Positions 33,401-42,791 of a DNA stretch of 48,431 nucleotides are shown piece by piece (the first letter of the stretch is position 1; the number at the start of each line of letters is the position of its first letter). A program made the translations under genes and the position numbers. This stretch comes from an uncultured Bacteroidales bacterium (lineage in GTDB: Bacteria; Bacteroidota; Bacteroidia; Bacteroidales; FEN-979): contig CAJBYO010000084.1 in the NCBI GenBank assembly GCA_903959905.1, positions 1-48,431 of the forward strand, given 5' to 3'. Under the pieces are notes generated by a model. The model was not told the DNA's origin. It made no database searches and saw only the letters and a program-made list of their open reading frames with translations.

Positions 33401-34662
33401 ACCTGCTCACTGTTTTCTATAAAACCTCAGTAGCAGGAACATGGACACAATTAAGCATCTATACATCAAGCATAACAACATGGACACAGGAAACAATCAA
33501 CCTGCCCGATCCATCAGCCACCTATTACATTGCTTTTGAGGGTAATGCGAAATATGGTTACGGTGTTTGCGTGGATGATGTTTCAGTTACCTGCGGGACA
33601 ACTGTTCCTGTAAGCATCACCATCGCACCCTCCGCCAACCCGGTATGTTCGGGCACTGCTGTAACATTGACCGCTTCGCCTGTAAACGGGGGAACCACTC
33701 CTGCCTATCAGTGGAAAGTAAACGGAAACAATGCCGGGACCGGCACTGACACTTTTACTTATACCCCTGCAAACAATGATGCAGTAACATGTGTTCTTAC
33801 GTCAGATGCGTCCTGTATTACGGGGAACCCCGCCACGTCAAACAGTGTTACAATGGTCGTGAACCCGGTATTGGCAGTATCCGTATCCATTGCAGCCTCA
33901 GCCAACCCGGTTGATGCAGGAACTACTGTGACTTTTACAGCCACCCCGGTCAATGGAGGCACAACGCCAGCCTACCAGTGGACTGTGAACGGATCCAATG
34001 CAGGGATAAACAGCAGTACATACGCTTATGATCCGGTAAACGGCGATGTGGTTGCCTGTCATTTAACTTCCAGTGACGATTGTACTTCAGGGAATCCGGC
34101 TGCCTCAAACCCCATCACCATGGTGGTGAACAGTATTCCGATCATCCTGAATATCAATGACGTAACAGTAACCGGTTCACAGTGTTTTAATGCACTCCAG
34201 ACGATTGTAGTTGCCGGCAACGGATCCTCTTTTACTGTATTGAATGGAGCAGATGCGACCCTGATCGCCGGGGAGAATATTATCTTTAACCCCGGAACCA
34301 CCGTCAATCCGGGCGGCTACCTTCTTGGTTATATAGCACCTGCCGGACCTTTTTGCACGCCTCCGGCTAAGCCAGTCACCACGGGGAATAAAACTGTTTG
34401 GGCACCGGCAGAAAGAAATTTCTTCCGTGTTTATCCAAATCCGACAAACGGTGATTTCACCCTGGCATTGAACGGCTATGTTCCTTCGGAAAAAATCAGT
34501 GTAACGATTTTTGACATGAAGGGAACAAAGGTCATTTCTTCCGAGTTCATGGATGAGATGAAACATGACTTCTCCCTGTCCGGCCTGCCTGCAGGGTTAT
34601 ATATGATCAGGGTTGATTCGGGAAGCCAGGCTGGTTCCACCCGGATTGTTAAAGTGGAATAG
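30466..34662 (+). CDS. Large secreted Asp-box (sialidase-fold)/PKD/CUB protein, T9SS cargo
   Basis: A 1398-aa exported protein with signal peptide (1-22, ending GFAQQ). The N-terminal domain (about 60-500) carries repeated Asp-box-like motifs: STDDGLTWS near 243, STNGGATYA near 302, STNGGTSWS near 376 and STDAGNNWT near 436, as in sialidase/BNR propellers. Sialidase catalytic residues (Arg triad, Tyr) were not identified, so enzyme activity is not claimed. The rest repeats the previous protein's order: PKD, PKD, CUB-like (671-788), PKD, jelly-roll (881-1045), two Ig-like repeats, Cys-flanked module (1228-1298) and T9SS sorting domain. It starts 68 bp after the previous gene. Confidence 0.88.
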   Translation: MKQILNYLILAALVLTCSPGFAQQPNQSAPKKTVKVQVDTRVDNMRYWMEKAEQGSTPYNPNIPIAPAIYKGSQIRSNGVKTVNSPDVPVTNLTNVTESENSVFVDPNNADYILNSNNSTTWTGSTVGSLYGANYFQSSNAGIGWVGTPSGAGGANSGDPTTAIGLNGREYVNFISSASGQGIAYSDNGTTWSTATVAPNPGSMADKNHMWIDNKSTSPYEGNLYVAWTDFGGSDDAEIKTARSTDDGLTWSTPVKLSAAIAAGSHNQGVNIQTGPNGEVYAAWAVYDSWPSDETAIGFAKSTNGGATYAAGSRIISNIKGIRTTAVGKNHRVNSFPAMAVDISGGPNNGNIYIVWTNVGTPGINTGTNKSVYIIRSTNGGTSWSTPVRVNQGPNTAGKEAYFPWISCDPVTGVLSVVFYDDRNVTSTQCEVFAAYSTDAGNNWTDFQVSDVAFTPAAIPGLAGGYMGDYLGITSLNGKVYPCWTDNRGGIYMTYVSPFTIGLNAGFAVNSTTICSGSGVTFTDGSSGPPTSWTWSFPGGTPSSYVGQTPPTITYNLPGNYDVSLTVTDATGTDTETKTGFITVKDLIADFTGTPTTVVVGNSVTFTENSSCSPATWTWSFPGGTPSGFTGQTPPAITYNTLGTYDVTLTVSKPGSSDIKTRVGYIVVTPPIFNITNGTITTCTGDFYDSGGSTGSYQNDESFTETFYPSTAGNMIRFNFTSFSTESGYDFLKIYDGINTAATLIGSYSGTTSPGTVTATNASGALTFVFTSDISVVSTGWAATISCFNPNVPPVANFSATPLNPLVGQTVTFTDLSANTPTSWAWSFIPSTVTYVGGTSASSKNPQVQFSALGFYSATLTATNAYGNNSVTKTNYINVINCTVNTFPWSEGFENGGLIPGCWTQEQVNSSGVNWVFLTGSGNGNPATAHGGTYNACLKDATSADNKTKLVTPALNLSSVSSPQLKFWHTQAYWSPDQDLLTVFYKTSVAGTWTQLSIYTSSITTWTQETINLPDPSATYYIAFEGNAKYGYGVCVDDVSVTCGTTVPVSITIAPSANPVCSGTAVTLTASPVNGGTTPAYQWKVNGNNAGTGTDTFTYTPANNDAVTCVLTSDASCITGNPATSNSVTMVVNPVLAVSVSIAASANPVDAGTTVTFTATPVNGGTTPAYQWTVNGSNAGINSSTYAYDPVNGDVVACHLTSSDDCTSGNPAASNPITMVVNSIPIILNINDVTVTGSQCFNALQTIVVAGNGSSFTVLNGADATLIAGENIIFNPGTTVNPGGYLLGYIAPAGPFCTPPAKPVTTGNKTVWAPAERNFFRVYPNPTNGDFTLALNGYVPSEKISVTIFDMKGTKVISSEFMDEMKHDFSLSGLPAGLYMIRVDSGSQAGSTRIVKVE

Positions 34663-34714
34663 CCGCATTTCATGAGTTTTTTAAGTTGCACATGTCGCCT
34701 GTGAAATAATTAAC

Positions 34715-34722
34715 TACTTTTG
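34715..34722 (+). promoter_or_regulatory. -7 promoter box (TACTTTTG) before the C25 protease
   Basis: TACTTTTG lies 43 bp before the ATG at 34766. No -33 element at proper spacing is clear. Confidence 0.4.
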
Positions 34723-34765
34723 GGTTTCTGACTATTCACCCGGATTCAACTAAATAACAGCGTCC

Positions 34766-37700
34766 ATGAAGCTTCTGACCTCCAGTTCAAGGATCATGCT
34801 TATTATAACAAGCATGATCCTTTTTCATTTTTCCGCCTCCTCCGGAAATGTGCAACTCAACAACGGAAAAACAAATGTTGTTTTCAAAGAAAGCAACTAC
34901 AGCAAACTCGTGTTAGCGAGCAATGTGGCCGGGTTCTCTTTTACTGATATCAACACCCCGGCAGGACTGTTTTCAATGCTCTCAATGGATGGATTTGGCC
35001 GCCGAAATGTTGAAGGGGCCCCGGCACTGCCTGTTTACCGGAAACTGATAGAGGTGCCTTTAAATTCAACTTTTTCAGTCAGAATTTTAAGAGCGCATTA
35101 CCAGGAATTCAGCATGGACGCCATTGGCATGAAATCACCGGTTACTCCGGCACAACCACCACTTTCCAAGGGTGATGAGCCTTCAAAGGTTCCCTTCATT
35201 TATAACAAAGAACTGTATACCGCAAGCGGCTGGATTGCCGATGATCTTGCCTCGGTTAGCTATGTCGGAACATTGCGGTCGTTAAACCTTGCCCGGGTTG
35301 ATCTTTCACCGGTTCAGTATAATCCCTCAGAACGCAAACTTCGCATATACGATGTCCTGGAAATAGAGATCGGCTTTGAGAATGCCAATATCCCCAGCAC
35401 CCTGGAACTGAAAAGGAAAAAGGCCTCACCTTATTTCAACAGCCTTTACCGGCTGGCAGAAAATTACAAACCGCTACCGGTTACCGATGAGTTGATCGCT
35501 GCCTCGCCTGTAACCTATGTCCTCGTGTCGGACCCTATGTTTCAAACTACCTTACAGCCTTTCATAGAATGGAAAAAGAGGAAAGGGTTCAGGGTGATTG
35601 AAGGTTATACCAACAATGTTGCCGTCGGGAATACAACTACGTCAATCAAAGCATATCTTCAAAATTTGTACAACAATCCCGCACCGGGTTTCAATGCACC
35701 CAGTTTCGTTCTGTTTGTCGGCGATGTGGCGCAAATTCCTGCCTGGGCCGGGTCGGCAGGTTCACATTATACTGATCTGCGTTACTGTGAGTATACCAAC
35801 GATAACTTCCCCGAAGTATATTACGGACGGTTTTCTGCAACCACCATCGCACAGTTGCAGCCACAGATCGATAAGACACTTGAGTATGAACAATACCTGA
35901 TGCCAGACCCCTCTTTTCTGAATGAAGCGGTGATGGTCGCAGGCGCCGATGCCAGTTTCCAGACCCATAGCAATGGCCAGATCTATTATGGCACTGAAAA
36001 TTATTTCAATGCTGCACATGGGATACTTTCACACACCTATCTGCAACCTGAGCCTTCCGGCGCAAATTATTCCCAGAGCATACACGACAACGTTTCTGCA
36101 GGGGTGGCTTATGCAAACTACACAGCCCATTGCGGTGAAAGCGGCTGGGCAAGCCCGAGTTTTGTAATCTCCGACATTGCAGGATTAACAAACGCACACA
36201 AATACTGCCTGATGGTTGGCAACTGCTGTCTTTCCTGCAAATTTGATGCAAACAGCTTTGCTGAAGAACAGCTTCGGGCTGCCAACAAAGGGTCGGTAGG
36301 ATATATCGGCGGGTCAAACAATACCTATTGGGATGAAGACTTCTGGTGGGGCTGCGGATTCAAAACTGTTGCGCTCCATCCACCCTACGACCCCGCCCAC
36401 CAGGGAGCTTATGACGGAACTTTTCATGATCATGGGGAACCTGTATCCGACTGGTTTGTGACCCAGGGACAAATGGTTGTTTGCGGCAACTATGCCGTGG
36501 AGGAATCCAGCAGCAGCCTGAAACAATATTACTGGGAAATATACCACCTGATGGGAGATCCGTCCCTGATGATTTATTACTCAGTTCCAACGGCGCTGAC
36601 TGCCACATATCAAAACCCCCTGATGATCGGGATGGCATCCCTGGCAGTGAATACAGCTCCCTATGCGTATATTGCCCTTTCATTGAACGGAACGCTGCTG
36701 GATGCCCGTCTCGCAGATGCCTCAGGAGCAGCAACGCTTGCTTTTTCACCCCTGGCAACCGTTGGGAACCTCGACATTGTAATCACAAAACAAAACAGGC
36801 AACCATTGATCGGCATCATCCAGGTAATTCCTGCAACGGGACCTTATGTGATCTATACTTCAAGCACGGTGAGCGACCCCATCCCGGGAGGGAACAACAA
36901 TGGCAGCATGGAATACGGTGAAACCAACCAACTGAATGTTTCGCTCGGAAATGTAGGGGTTCAGAATGCACCTGATGTTCTGGCAACGCTCTCAACAACC
37001 AGTTTGTTTATCACCATGACCGACGATACCGAAAATTTCGGCAATATTGCACCGGCTCAGACAATCCTCAGGAACAATGCATATTCTTACACTGTGGCCT
37101 CAAACATTCCCGACCAGCAGCAAGTTCACTTTGTGGTTCATGCTGTGAGTGAAGGTAATTCATGGAATTCCGAATTCAACATGACTGCCAACGCCCCGGT
37201 TCTTCAGATTGGGGTCATGACGGTTCAGGATAACGGCCCAGGATGCAACAACGACGGCATTCTTGACCCGGGTGAAACGGCGAACCTGGTGATTGCGGCA
37301 AGCAATACCGGTCATGCAGATATCACCAATGTGACCGGCACTTTATCGTTTACCGGGGGAACAAATCCTTACCTGGTAATCAACAATAACAACTTCAGTG
37401 TTGGATCACTCGCTGCCGGAGGTTCAGGAAACTCGGTTTTCAGCGTAACAGCCAATGCTTTAACACCGGTCGGAACCCCGGTTGACCTTACCTTTACTGT
37501 ATCCGGCGGGGCTACCGGGCAATACAGTACTTCCTCTGCCAAACAGGTTGTGATTGGCCTGATCCCAACTTTTACTATTGGAAATACCTCGGTAACCACA
37601 TGTGTGGGTACCTTCTTTGATACAGGTGGCTTATCGGGCAGCTACCAGAACAATGAAAATTTCACGGAGACGTTTTACCCTTCCACCCCCGGATCAATGA

Positions 37701-39220
37701 TTCGTTTTACATTCACCTCCTTTAATACGGAATCCGGATATGATTTTCTGAGAATTTACAACGGAACCAATACTTCTGCGCCGCTGATCGGAACATACAA
37801 TGGAACAACGGGCCCCGGTATTGTCACCGCTTCAAACCCTTCCGGTGCGCTCACTTTCAATTTTACGTCGGATGCAAGTGTTACACCTGCCGGGTGGTCG
37901 GCAACAGTCAGCTGCTACAGTACCTCTGTTCCACCGGTCACTGATTTTTCTGCCACCCCATTAAATCCGCTGGCAGGCCAAACCGTTGCATTTACAGATT
38001 TATCATCAAATTTTCCGGCTTCATGGACATGGTCAATCAGTCCGTCTACAGCTGCATTCACTGGAGGAACAAGCGCTGCATCGCAGAATCCGCAGGTACA
38101 GTTTTCAGCAGTAGGTTTATATACCATCACGCTGACTTCTGCCAACACCTATGGATCCGATTCGGAAAGTAAAGTGAATTATATCAATGTTACCAACTGT
38201 ACCGTCAGTGCATTTCCGTGGGCGGAAGGATTTGAAAACGCAGGTGTCATTCCGAACTGCTGGACACAGGAACAGGTAAACACTTCAGGAATAAACTGGA
38301 CCTTTATTGCCGGAAACGGTTCGGGAAACCCGGCAACCTCACATGGAGGAACCTATAATGCCTGTCTTAAAGACAACTCTTCGGCTGACAACAAAACCCT
38401 CCTGATCTCTCCCGGATTCAACCTGGCCGGGTTGACACAGCCTCAACTGAAATTCTGGCATACCCAGGTTTTCTGGAGCCCTGACCAGGATCAGCTGTCT
38501 GTTTATTACAGGAATACGGTCAATGGAACCTGGACACTGCTGACAACCTACACAAATGCTGTGAGTGCATGGACCCAGGAGATAATCTCGCTTCCCGGGG
38601 CTTCAGACACATACTATATTGCCTTTGAAGGGAACGCGAAATATGGCTATGGAGTGTGCATTGATGATGTAGAGGTGTCGGGCGTCACCACCCTTCCTGC
38701 AACAATTTCCATAGAGAACATCAACCTTAACGGTCCCCAGTGTTTCAACGCAACGCAAACAATTTCAGTGGCAGGAAACGGTCAGTTTTTCACGGTATCA
38801 ACAGGGGGTTCTGCAACCATGATCGCCGGGCTGAATATCCTGTATTTACCTGGTTCAACTGTGGTTCCAGGAGGCTATATGTGGGGCTATATTGCTCCCG
38901 ACGGTCCTTACTGCGAGGTTCCGGCATTGCCTTCGGTCATAGCAGGGGCTGAGGAAATTTCAACCTTCGGTGCATCAACTGCATGCAAAGCCTTTCCAAA
39001 CCCGACAACCGGCAGGTTCCGTCTTGAACTGACAGGTTCAGCCCCGGGAGAAACACTGCATGTGGAAATATTCAGCATGCTTGGAGAACAGGTCTTAAGC
39101 CGGAATATTGAAACAGGCAATCCGATTGAATTTTCATTGTCAGGCAACCCTGCAGGAATATATTTGGTCAGGATACAGGGAGGAGCAACCCACGAAACTG
39201 TCAGAATTGTAAAACAATAA
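34766..39220 (+). CDS. Gingipain-like C25 cysteine protease, multidomain T9SS cargo
   Basis: A 1484-aa secreted protease. After the signal peptide comes a C25 propeptide-like region (about 30-235, with EGAPALPVYRKLIEVP). The caspase-fold catalytic domain (about 250-610) contains LFVGDVAQIPAW, the likely catalytic His455 in TAHCGESGW and catalytic Cys487 or Cys488 in GNCCLSCKF (Cys488 aligns best with the gingipain pattern). Downstream are two CARDB-like segments (about 690-930, each with an [ED]xGE[TL]xx-like start), a CUB-like domain (932-1052), PKD (1053-1142), jelly-roll (1145-1308), Cys-flanked module (1312-1388) and T9SS sorting domain (from 1409). It has one PKD and no Ig-like repeats, unlike its neighbours. 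The M14 gene starts 12 bp after its stop. Confidence 0.92.
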   Translation: MKLLTSSSRIMLIITSMILFHFSASSGNVQLNNGKTNVVFKESNYSKLVLASNVAGFSFTDINTPAGLFSMLSMDGFGRRNVEGAPALPVYRKLIEVPLNSTFSVRILRAHYQEFSMDAIGMKSPVTPAQPPLSKGDEPSKVPFIYNKELYTASGWIADDLASVSYVGTLRSLNLARVDLSPVQYNPSERKLRIYDVLEIEIGFENANIPSTLELKRKKASPYFNSLYRLAENYKPLPVTDELIAASPVTYVLVSDPMFQTTLQPFIEWKKRKGFRVIEGYTNNVAVGNTTTSIKAYLQNLYNNPAPGFNAPSFVLFVGDVAQIPAWAGSAGSHYTDLRYCEYTNDNFPEVYYGRFSATTIAQLQPQIDKTLEYEQYLMPDPSFLNEAVMVAGADASFQTHSNGQIYYGTENYFNAAHGILSHTYLQPEPSGANYSQSIHDNVSAGVAYANYTAHCGESGWASPSFVISDIAGLTNAHKYCLMVGNCCLSCKFDANSFAEEQLRAANKGSVGYIGGSNNTYWDEDFWWGCGFKTVALHPPYDPAHQGAYDGTFHDHGEPVSDWFVTQGQMVVCGNYAVEESSSSLKQYYWEIYHLMGDPSLMIYYSVPTALTATYQNPLMIGMASLAVNTAPYAYIALSLNGTLLDARLADASGAATLAFSPLATVGNLDIVITKQNRQPLIGIIQVIPATGPYVIYTSSTVSDPIPGGNNNGSMEYGETNQLNVSLGNVGVQNAPDVLATLSTTSLFITMTDDTENFGNIAPAQTILRNNAYSYTVASNIPDQQQVHFVVHAVSEGNSWNSEFNMTANAPVLQIGVMTVQDNGPGCNNDGILDPGETANLVIAASNTGHADITNVTGTLSFTGGTNPYLVINNNNFSVGSLAAGGSGNSVFSVTANALTPVGTPVDLTFTVSGGATGQYSTSSAKQVVIGLIPTFTIGNTSVTTCVGTFFDTGGLSGSYQNNENFTETFYPSTPGSMIRFTFTSFNTESGYDFLRIYNGTNTSAPLIGTYNGTTGPGIVTASNPSGALTFNFTSDASVTPAGWSATVSCYSTSVPPVTDFSATPLNPLAGQTVAFTDLSSNFPASWTWSISPSTAAFTGGTSAASQNPQVQFSAVGLYTITLTSANTYGSDSESKVNYINVTNCTVSAFPWAEGFENAGVIPNCWTQEQVNTSGINWTFIAGNGSGNPATSHGGTYNACLKDNSSADNKTLLISPGFNLAGLTQPQLKFWHTQVFWSPDQDQLSVYYRNTVNGTWTLLTTYTNAVSAWTQEIISLPGASDTYYIAFEGNAKYGYGVCIDDVEVSGVTTLPATISIENINLNGPQCFNATQTISVAGNGQFFTVSTGGSATMIAGLNILYLPGSTVVPGGYMWGYIAPDGPYCEVPALPSVIAGAEEISTFGASTACKAFPNPTTGRFRLELTGSAPGETLHVEIFSMLGEQVLSRNIETGNPIEFSLSGNPAGIYLVRIQGGATHETVRIVKQ

Positions 39221-39232
39221 CAAAAGAGAAGA

Positions 39233-42200
39233 ATGAAACTGAGAATTACCCTGCTTATAGTTGTTAGTGTGTTGACCGGATTGATGGCAATCGGCCAGGA
39301 AATCCCCGAAACCCTGAAGAGTAGAAATGAAGTATATTTCTCTTTTCAGATAAAATCACGTGCAGAGATCGGCGAATTGAACAAGCTGATTTCCATTGAC
39401 GATGTGCAGGGAAATTCCGTAAAAGCATATGCAAACATGGCCCAGTATGTCAGGTTCCTGAAGCTGGGTTACGACATAACCCTGCTTCCCGTGCCTGGAA
39501 ACGGGCCCGGTGTGGTGATGAAAGACCATGTTGTGCTTTCTCCGCTCACAGTCTGGAATTATTACCCGACATACTCTGCCTATGAAAGCCTGATGGCGCA
39601 GTTTCAGACGATGTATCCCTCCATCTGCAACCTCGACACGATCACCACCCTGGCGAGCGGACGCCGGCTCCTTGTGTTGAAAATATCCGACAATGTAAAC
39701 AATGATGAATCTGAGCCTGAATTTCTCTATACATCATCCATGCACGGGGATGAAACAACCGGATATATCCTGATGATGCACCTGGCCGATTACCTGTTGT
39801 CAAACTACGGAACCAATCCTGAAGCAACAGACCTGGTAAACAACATGGAGATATTTATTTGTCCGCTTGCCAATCCCGACGGTACCTATTACGGCGGGAA
39901 TGCCAGTGTAAGCAATGCCACGAGATCCAATATAAACGGGGTTGACCTGAACAGGAATTACCCTGATCCCCAGGCCGGTCAGCATCCCGATGGCAATGCA
40001 TGGCAACCTGAAACAGTTGCGTTCATGGGTTTTGCAACACAGCATCACTTTGTGGCTGCCTGCAATTTCCACGGTGGCATAGAGGTGGTCAATTATCCCT
40101 GGGATACCTGGGCGGCTCTTCATCCTGACGATTCCTGGTTTCATTACATCAGCCGTGAATATGCCGACACGACTCACATTCACTCCCCCCTCGGGTATAT
40201 GGACGACCTGGACAACGGTGTTACCAACGGTTATGCATGGTACCAGGTAACCGGAGGCAGGCAGGACTACATGAATTATATTCACCATTGCAAGGAGATT
40301 ACCATTGAACTTTCAATTACAAAACTGCTCCCGGCAGCACAGTTGCCTGCCCATTGGGATTACAACTGGCGCTCGTTCATTCTCCTGCTCAAGGAGGCAA
40401 GGTATGGGATACACGGACTAATAACCGACCAGGTTACTGGAAGTCCGGTAGCGGCAAAAGTTTTTATCACAGGGCATGATAACCTTGGCTCGGAGGTGTA
40501 TTCATCAGCAACCCCGGGAGATTATCACCGCCCTTTGAAAGCAGGTACCTATACCCTTGAAATCACAGCTCCCTGTTACCAGACGCAGACCATCACCGGT
40601 GTGACAGTGGCCGATCATGCAACTTTAACACTGAATATCCAAATGGTACCCGGGGCTTCCGCGGCGGTTACCACAACGGCAGTGACTGCCATCACCATGG
40701 CGGGCGCAACCTCCGGAGGAAACGTTTCCTGTGTCGGAAATTCGCCGGTAACAGCAAAAGGCGTTTGCTGGGGAACCGCATTAAACCCGGTTGTTTCCGG
40801 GAATCATACCACCGACGGTTCCGGTCCGGGCGTGTATGCAAGCCAGATTACAGGCCTTTCTCCGAATACGGTCTACCATGTGCGCGCCTATGCAACCAAC
40901 GCCTCTGGAACCTCATACGGTGCTGATATTCAGTTCACCTCATCTTGCGGAGCTATCGCTGTGTTGCCGTGGGGTGAATCTTTTGCGAACAGCGGACTGA
41001 TTCCCAATTGCTGGTCGCAGGTTGACAACCAGGGTAACGGCCAGGTATGGCAGTTCGGGACCATTACCGGGCAAAGTCCGAATCCCATACTTACAGGGAA
41101 TTACGCTTTTCTGAACAGTGATGCTTATGGCAGCGGCAATACACAAAATGCTGACCTGATGACTCCCATCTTAAATCTATCGGCATATACGGCCGTTACA
41201 TTGCAGTTCAGCCATTACTTCAAAAGCTATTCCGGCTCCTCAGGTACGCTTTCATACAGCCTTAACAATGGAACCACCTGGACCCAGCTCCAGCAATTCA
41301 CAACAACTTCAACAACCAACCCGGTTGCATATTCCCAGGTAATAGCCGCCCTTGCCGGACAATCGCAGGTGAAATTCAAATGGAATTACACCGGCACCTG
41401 GGGCTACTACTGGGCTATTGACAATGTTCAGGTTACCGGCACATGCATTGCAACTTTGCCGGTAAGTGTTTCAATCAGTGCTTCTTCCAACCCTTCCTGT
41501 GCCGGGTCCGCGGTCACCTTCACCGCCACACCCGTAAACGGAGGTACATTACCGGGTTACCAATGGAAGGTAAACGGAACAACCATCACAGGTGCAACCA
41601 ATTCCAGCTATAATTTTACCCCGGCAAACGGCAATACCGTGGCATGCGTTGTTACTTCAAGTTCAACCTGTACATCCGGAAGCCCGGCAACATCCAATAC
41701 CGTTACCATGACCGTGAATCCGGTGATTGCCCCCAGCATTTCAATCACAGCATCATCCAACCCCGTTGAATCCGGAATTCCGGTGACTTTTTCAGCGACC
41801 GCGGTGAACGGAGGGTCAGCTCCTGTATATCAGTGGCTTGTTAACGGCAGCAGCAGTGGTTTAAACAGCAATGTATTCACCTGCACACCGACAAACGGAG
41901 ATGTGGTTACATGCAGCCTTACATCCTCGGAACCATGCGCTGAACCTGGCCAGGTCACGTCAAACATCATCACCATGGTTGTTAATTCAGTTGCGCTGAT
42001 CAATGACCTGCAGAACATCATTGTAACAGGCACGGTGTGTTACAATGCCATTCAAACCATCACGGTGGCCGGAAACGGCAATTATTTTGATGTTCAGCCG
42101 GGAGGAAGCGCTACCATGATAGCCGGGGAGAATATACTGTACTATCCGGGCACAATGGTTGAACCGGGAGGGTATCTTTACGGTTATATTGCTCCCGGAG

Positions 42201-42520
42201 GTCCATGGTGCGGGCAGCCACCTTCCATTGCCGTCCAGTCGGGGAAGGATGATATTCCTGATACACAGGGACAACCATTTTTCAACATTTACCCAAATCC
42301 CACCACCGGGGTGTTCTCGATTGAGCTGAACAATGCGTGCATGTCGGAGAAACTTCATGCTGACGTATACTCTGCAAGGGGCGACAAAGTGCTCTCTGCC
42401 AACCTGTTTGGAATAAAAACCTATGATTTTTCAATTAAAGGCCAACCTTCTGGTATGTACCTGGTACACATACTTGGCAACAATTGCAACTCCACATCAA
42501 GAATCATCCTCCGGGATTGA
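39233..42520 (+). CDS. Secreted M14 zinc carboxypeptidase, multidomain T9SS cargo
   Basis: A 1095-aa exported metallocarboxypeptidase. Signal peptide 1-21. The catalytic domain (about 105-390) shows the M14 ligands His171 and Glu174 (MHGDET), His280 (NFHGG), the substrate-binding Arg241 in DLNRNYPD and the general base Glu359 in ITIELS. A carboxypeptidase-regulatory-like domain (390-472) and an FN3-like domain (476-572, GVCWGT ... ATNASGTSYG) follow, then jelly-roll (576-740), two Ig-like repeats (741-921), Cys-flanked module (922-994) and T9SS sorting domain (from 1016, IYPNPTTGVFSIE). Only 12 bp separate it from the C25 protease, so the two are almost certainly co-transcribed and may digest peptides in sequence. 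Confidence 0.93.
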   Translation: MKLRITLLIVVSVLTGLMAIGQEIPETLKSRNEVYFSFQIKSRAEIGELNKLISIDDVQGNSVKAYANMAQYVRFLKLGYDITLLPVPGNGPGVVMKDHVVLSPLTVWNYYPTYSAYESLMAQFQTMYPSICNLDTITTLASGRRLLVLKISDNVNNDESEPEFLYTSSMHGDETTGYILMMHLADYLLSNYGTNPEATDLVNNMEIFICPLANPDGTYYGGNASVSNATRSNINGVDLNRNYPDPQAGQHPDGNAWQPETVAFMGFATQHHFVAACNFHGGIEVVNYPWDTWAALHPDDSWFHYISREYADTTHIHSPLGYMDDLDNGVTNGYAWYQVTGGRQDYMNYIHHCKEITIELSITKLLPAAQLPAHWDYNWRSFILLLKEARYGIHGLITDQVTGSPVAAKVFITGHDNLGSEVYSSATPGDYHRPLKAGTYTLEITAPCYQTQTITGVTVADHATLTLNIQMVPGASAAVTTTAVTAITMAGATSGGNVSCVGNSPVTAKGVCWGTALNPVVSGNHTTDGSGPGVYASQITGLSPNTVYHVRAYATNASGTSYGADIQFTSSCGAIAVLPWGESFANSGLIPNCWSQVDNQGNGQVWQFGTITGQSPNPILTGNYAFLNSDAYGSGNTQNADLMTPILNLSAYTAVTLQFSHYFKSYSGSSGTLSYSLNNGTTWTQLQQFTTTSTTNPVAYSQVIAALAGQSQVKFKWNYTGTWGYYWAIDNVQVTGTCIATLPVSVSISASSNPSCAGSAVTFTATPVNGGTLPGYQWKVNGTTITGATNSSYNFTPANGNTVACVVTSSSTCTSGSPATSNTVTMTVNPVIAPSISITASSNPVESGIPVTFSATAVNGGSAPVYQWLVNGSSSGLNSNVFTCTPTNGDVVTCSLTSSEPCAEPGQVTSNIITMVVNSVALINDLQNIIVTGTVCYNAIQTITVAGNGNYFDVQPGGSATMIAGENILYYPGTMVEPGGYLYGYIAPGGPWCGQPPSIAVQSGKDDIPDTQGQPFFNIYPNPTTGVFSIELNNACMSEKLHADVYSARGDKVLSANLFGIKTYDFSIKGQPSGMYLVHILGNNCNSTSRIILRD

Positions 42521-42791
42521 TCGCTTTTCCCGTCCTGACGTGTTGTTCCGCAAGTTAAATATGCAAATAAAATGCGACCGACGGCGTGCTCATCACACGC
42601 CAACGGTCATTTCGTGCAACTTGATTTACTGAAAGATACGTAGTTTTCCGCAGCAATACCATGGTGGATTTCCATAAAAAAATCTTATGGGAATCAGATA
42701 TTGTCGCAATTCCCTTATTGGTATACCTTTCACACTCTTGACACTAGTCAGGTAAATGATGTATTCCCATTAACTATAAATCTCAACTGAA
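42521..42791. other. Intergenic gap before the M6 gene
   Basis: 271 bp without a gene. It contains one hairpin (42576-42608) and otherwise only AT-rich leader sequence. I found no TAnnTTTG box at convincing spacing to the M6 start. Confidence 0.6.
42576..42608 (+). terminator. Hairpin after the M14 gene
   Basis: GACCG-A-CGGCGTG ... CACGCC-A-ACGGTC forms a GC-rich stem with one internal mismatch. It lies 56 bp past the M14 stop. The T-run after it is weak, so termination or mRNA 3'-end protection are both possible. Confidence 0.5.
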
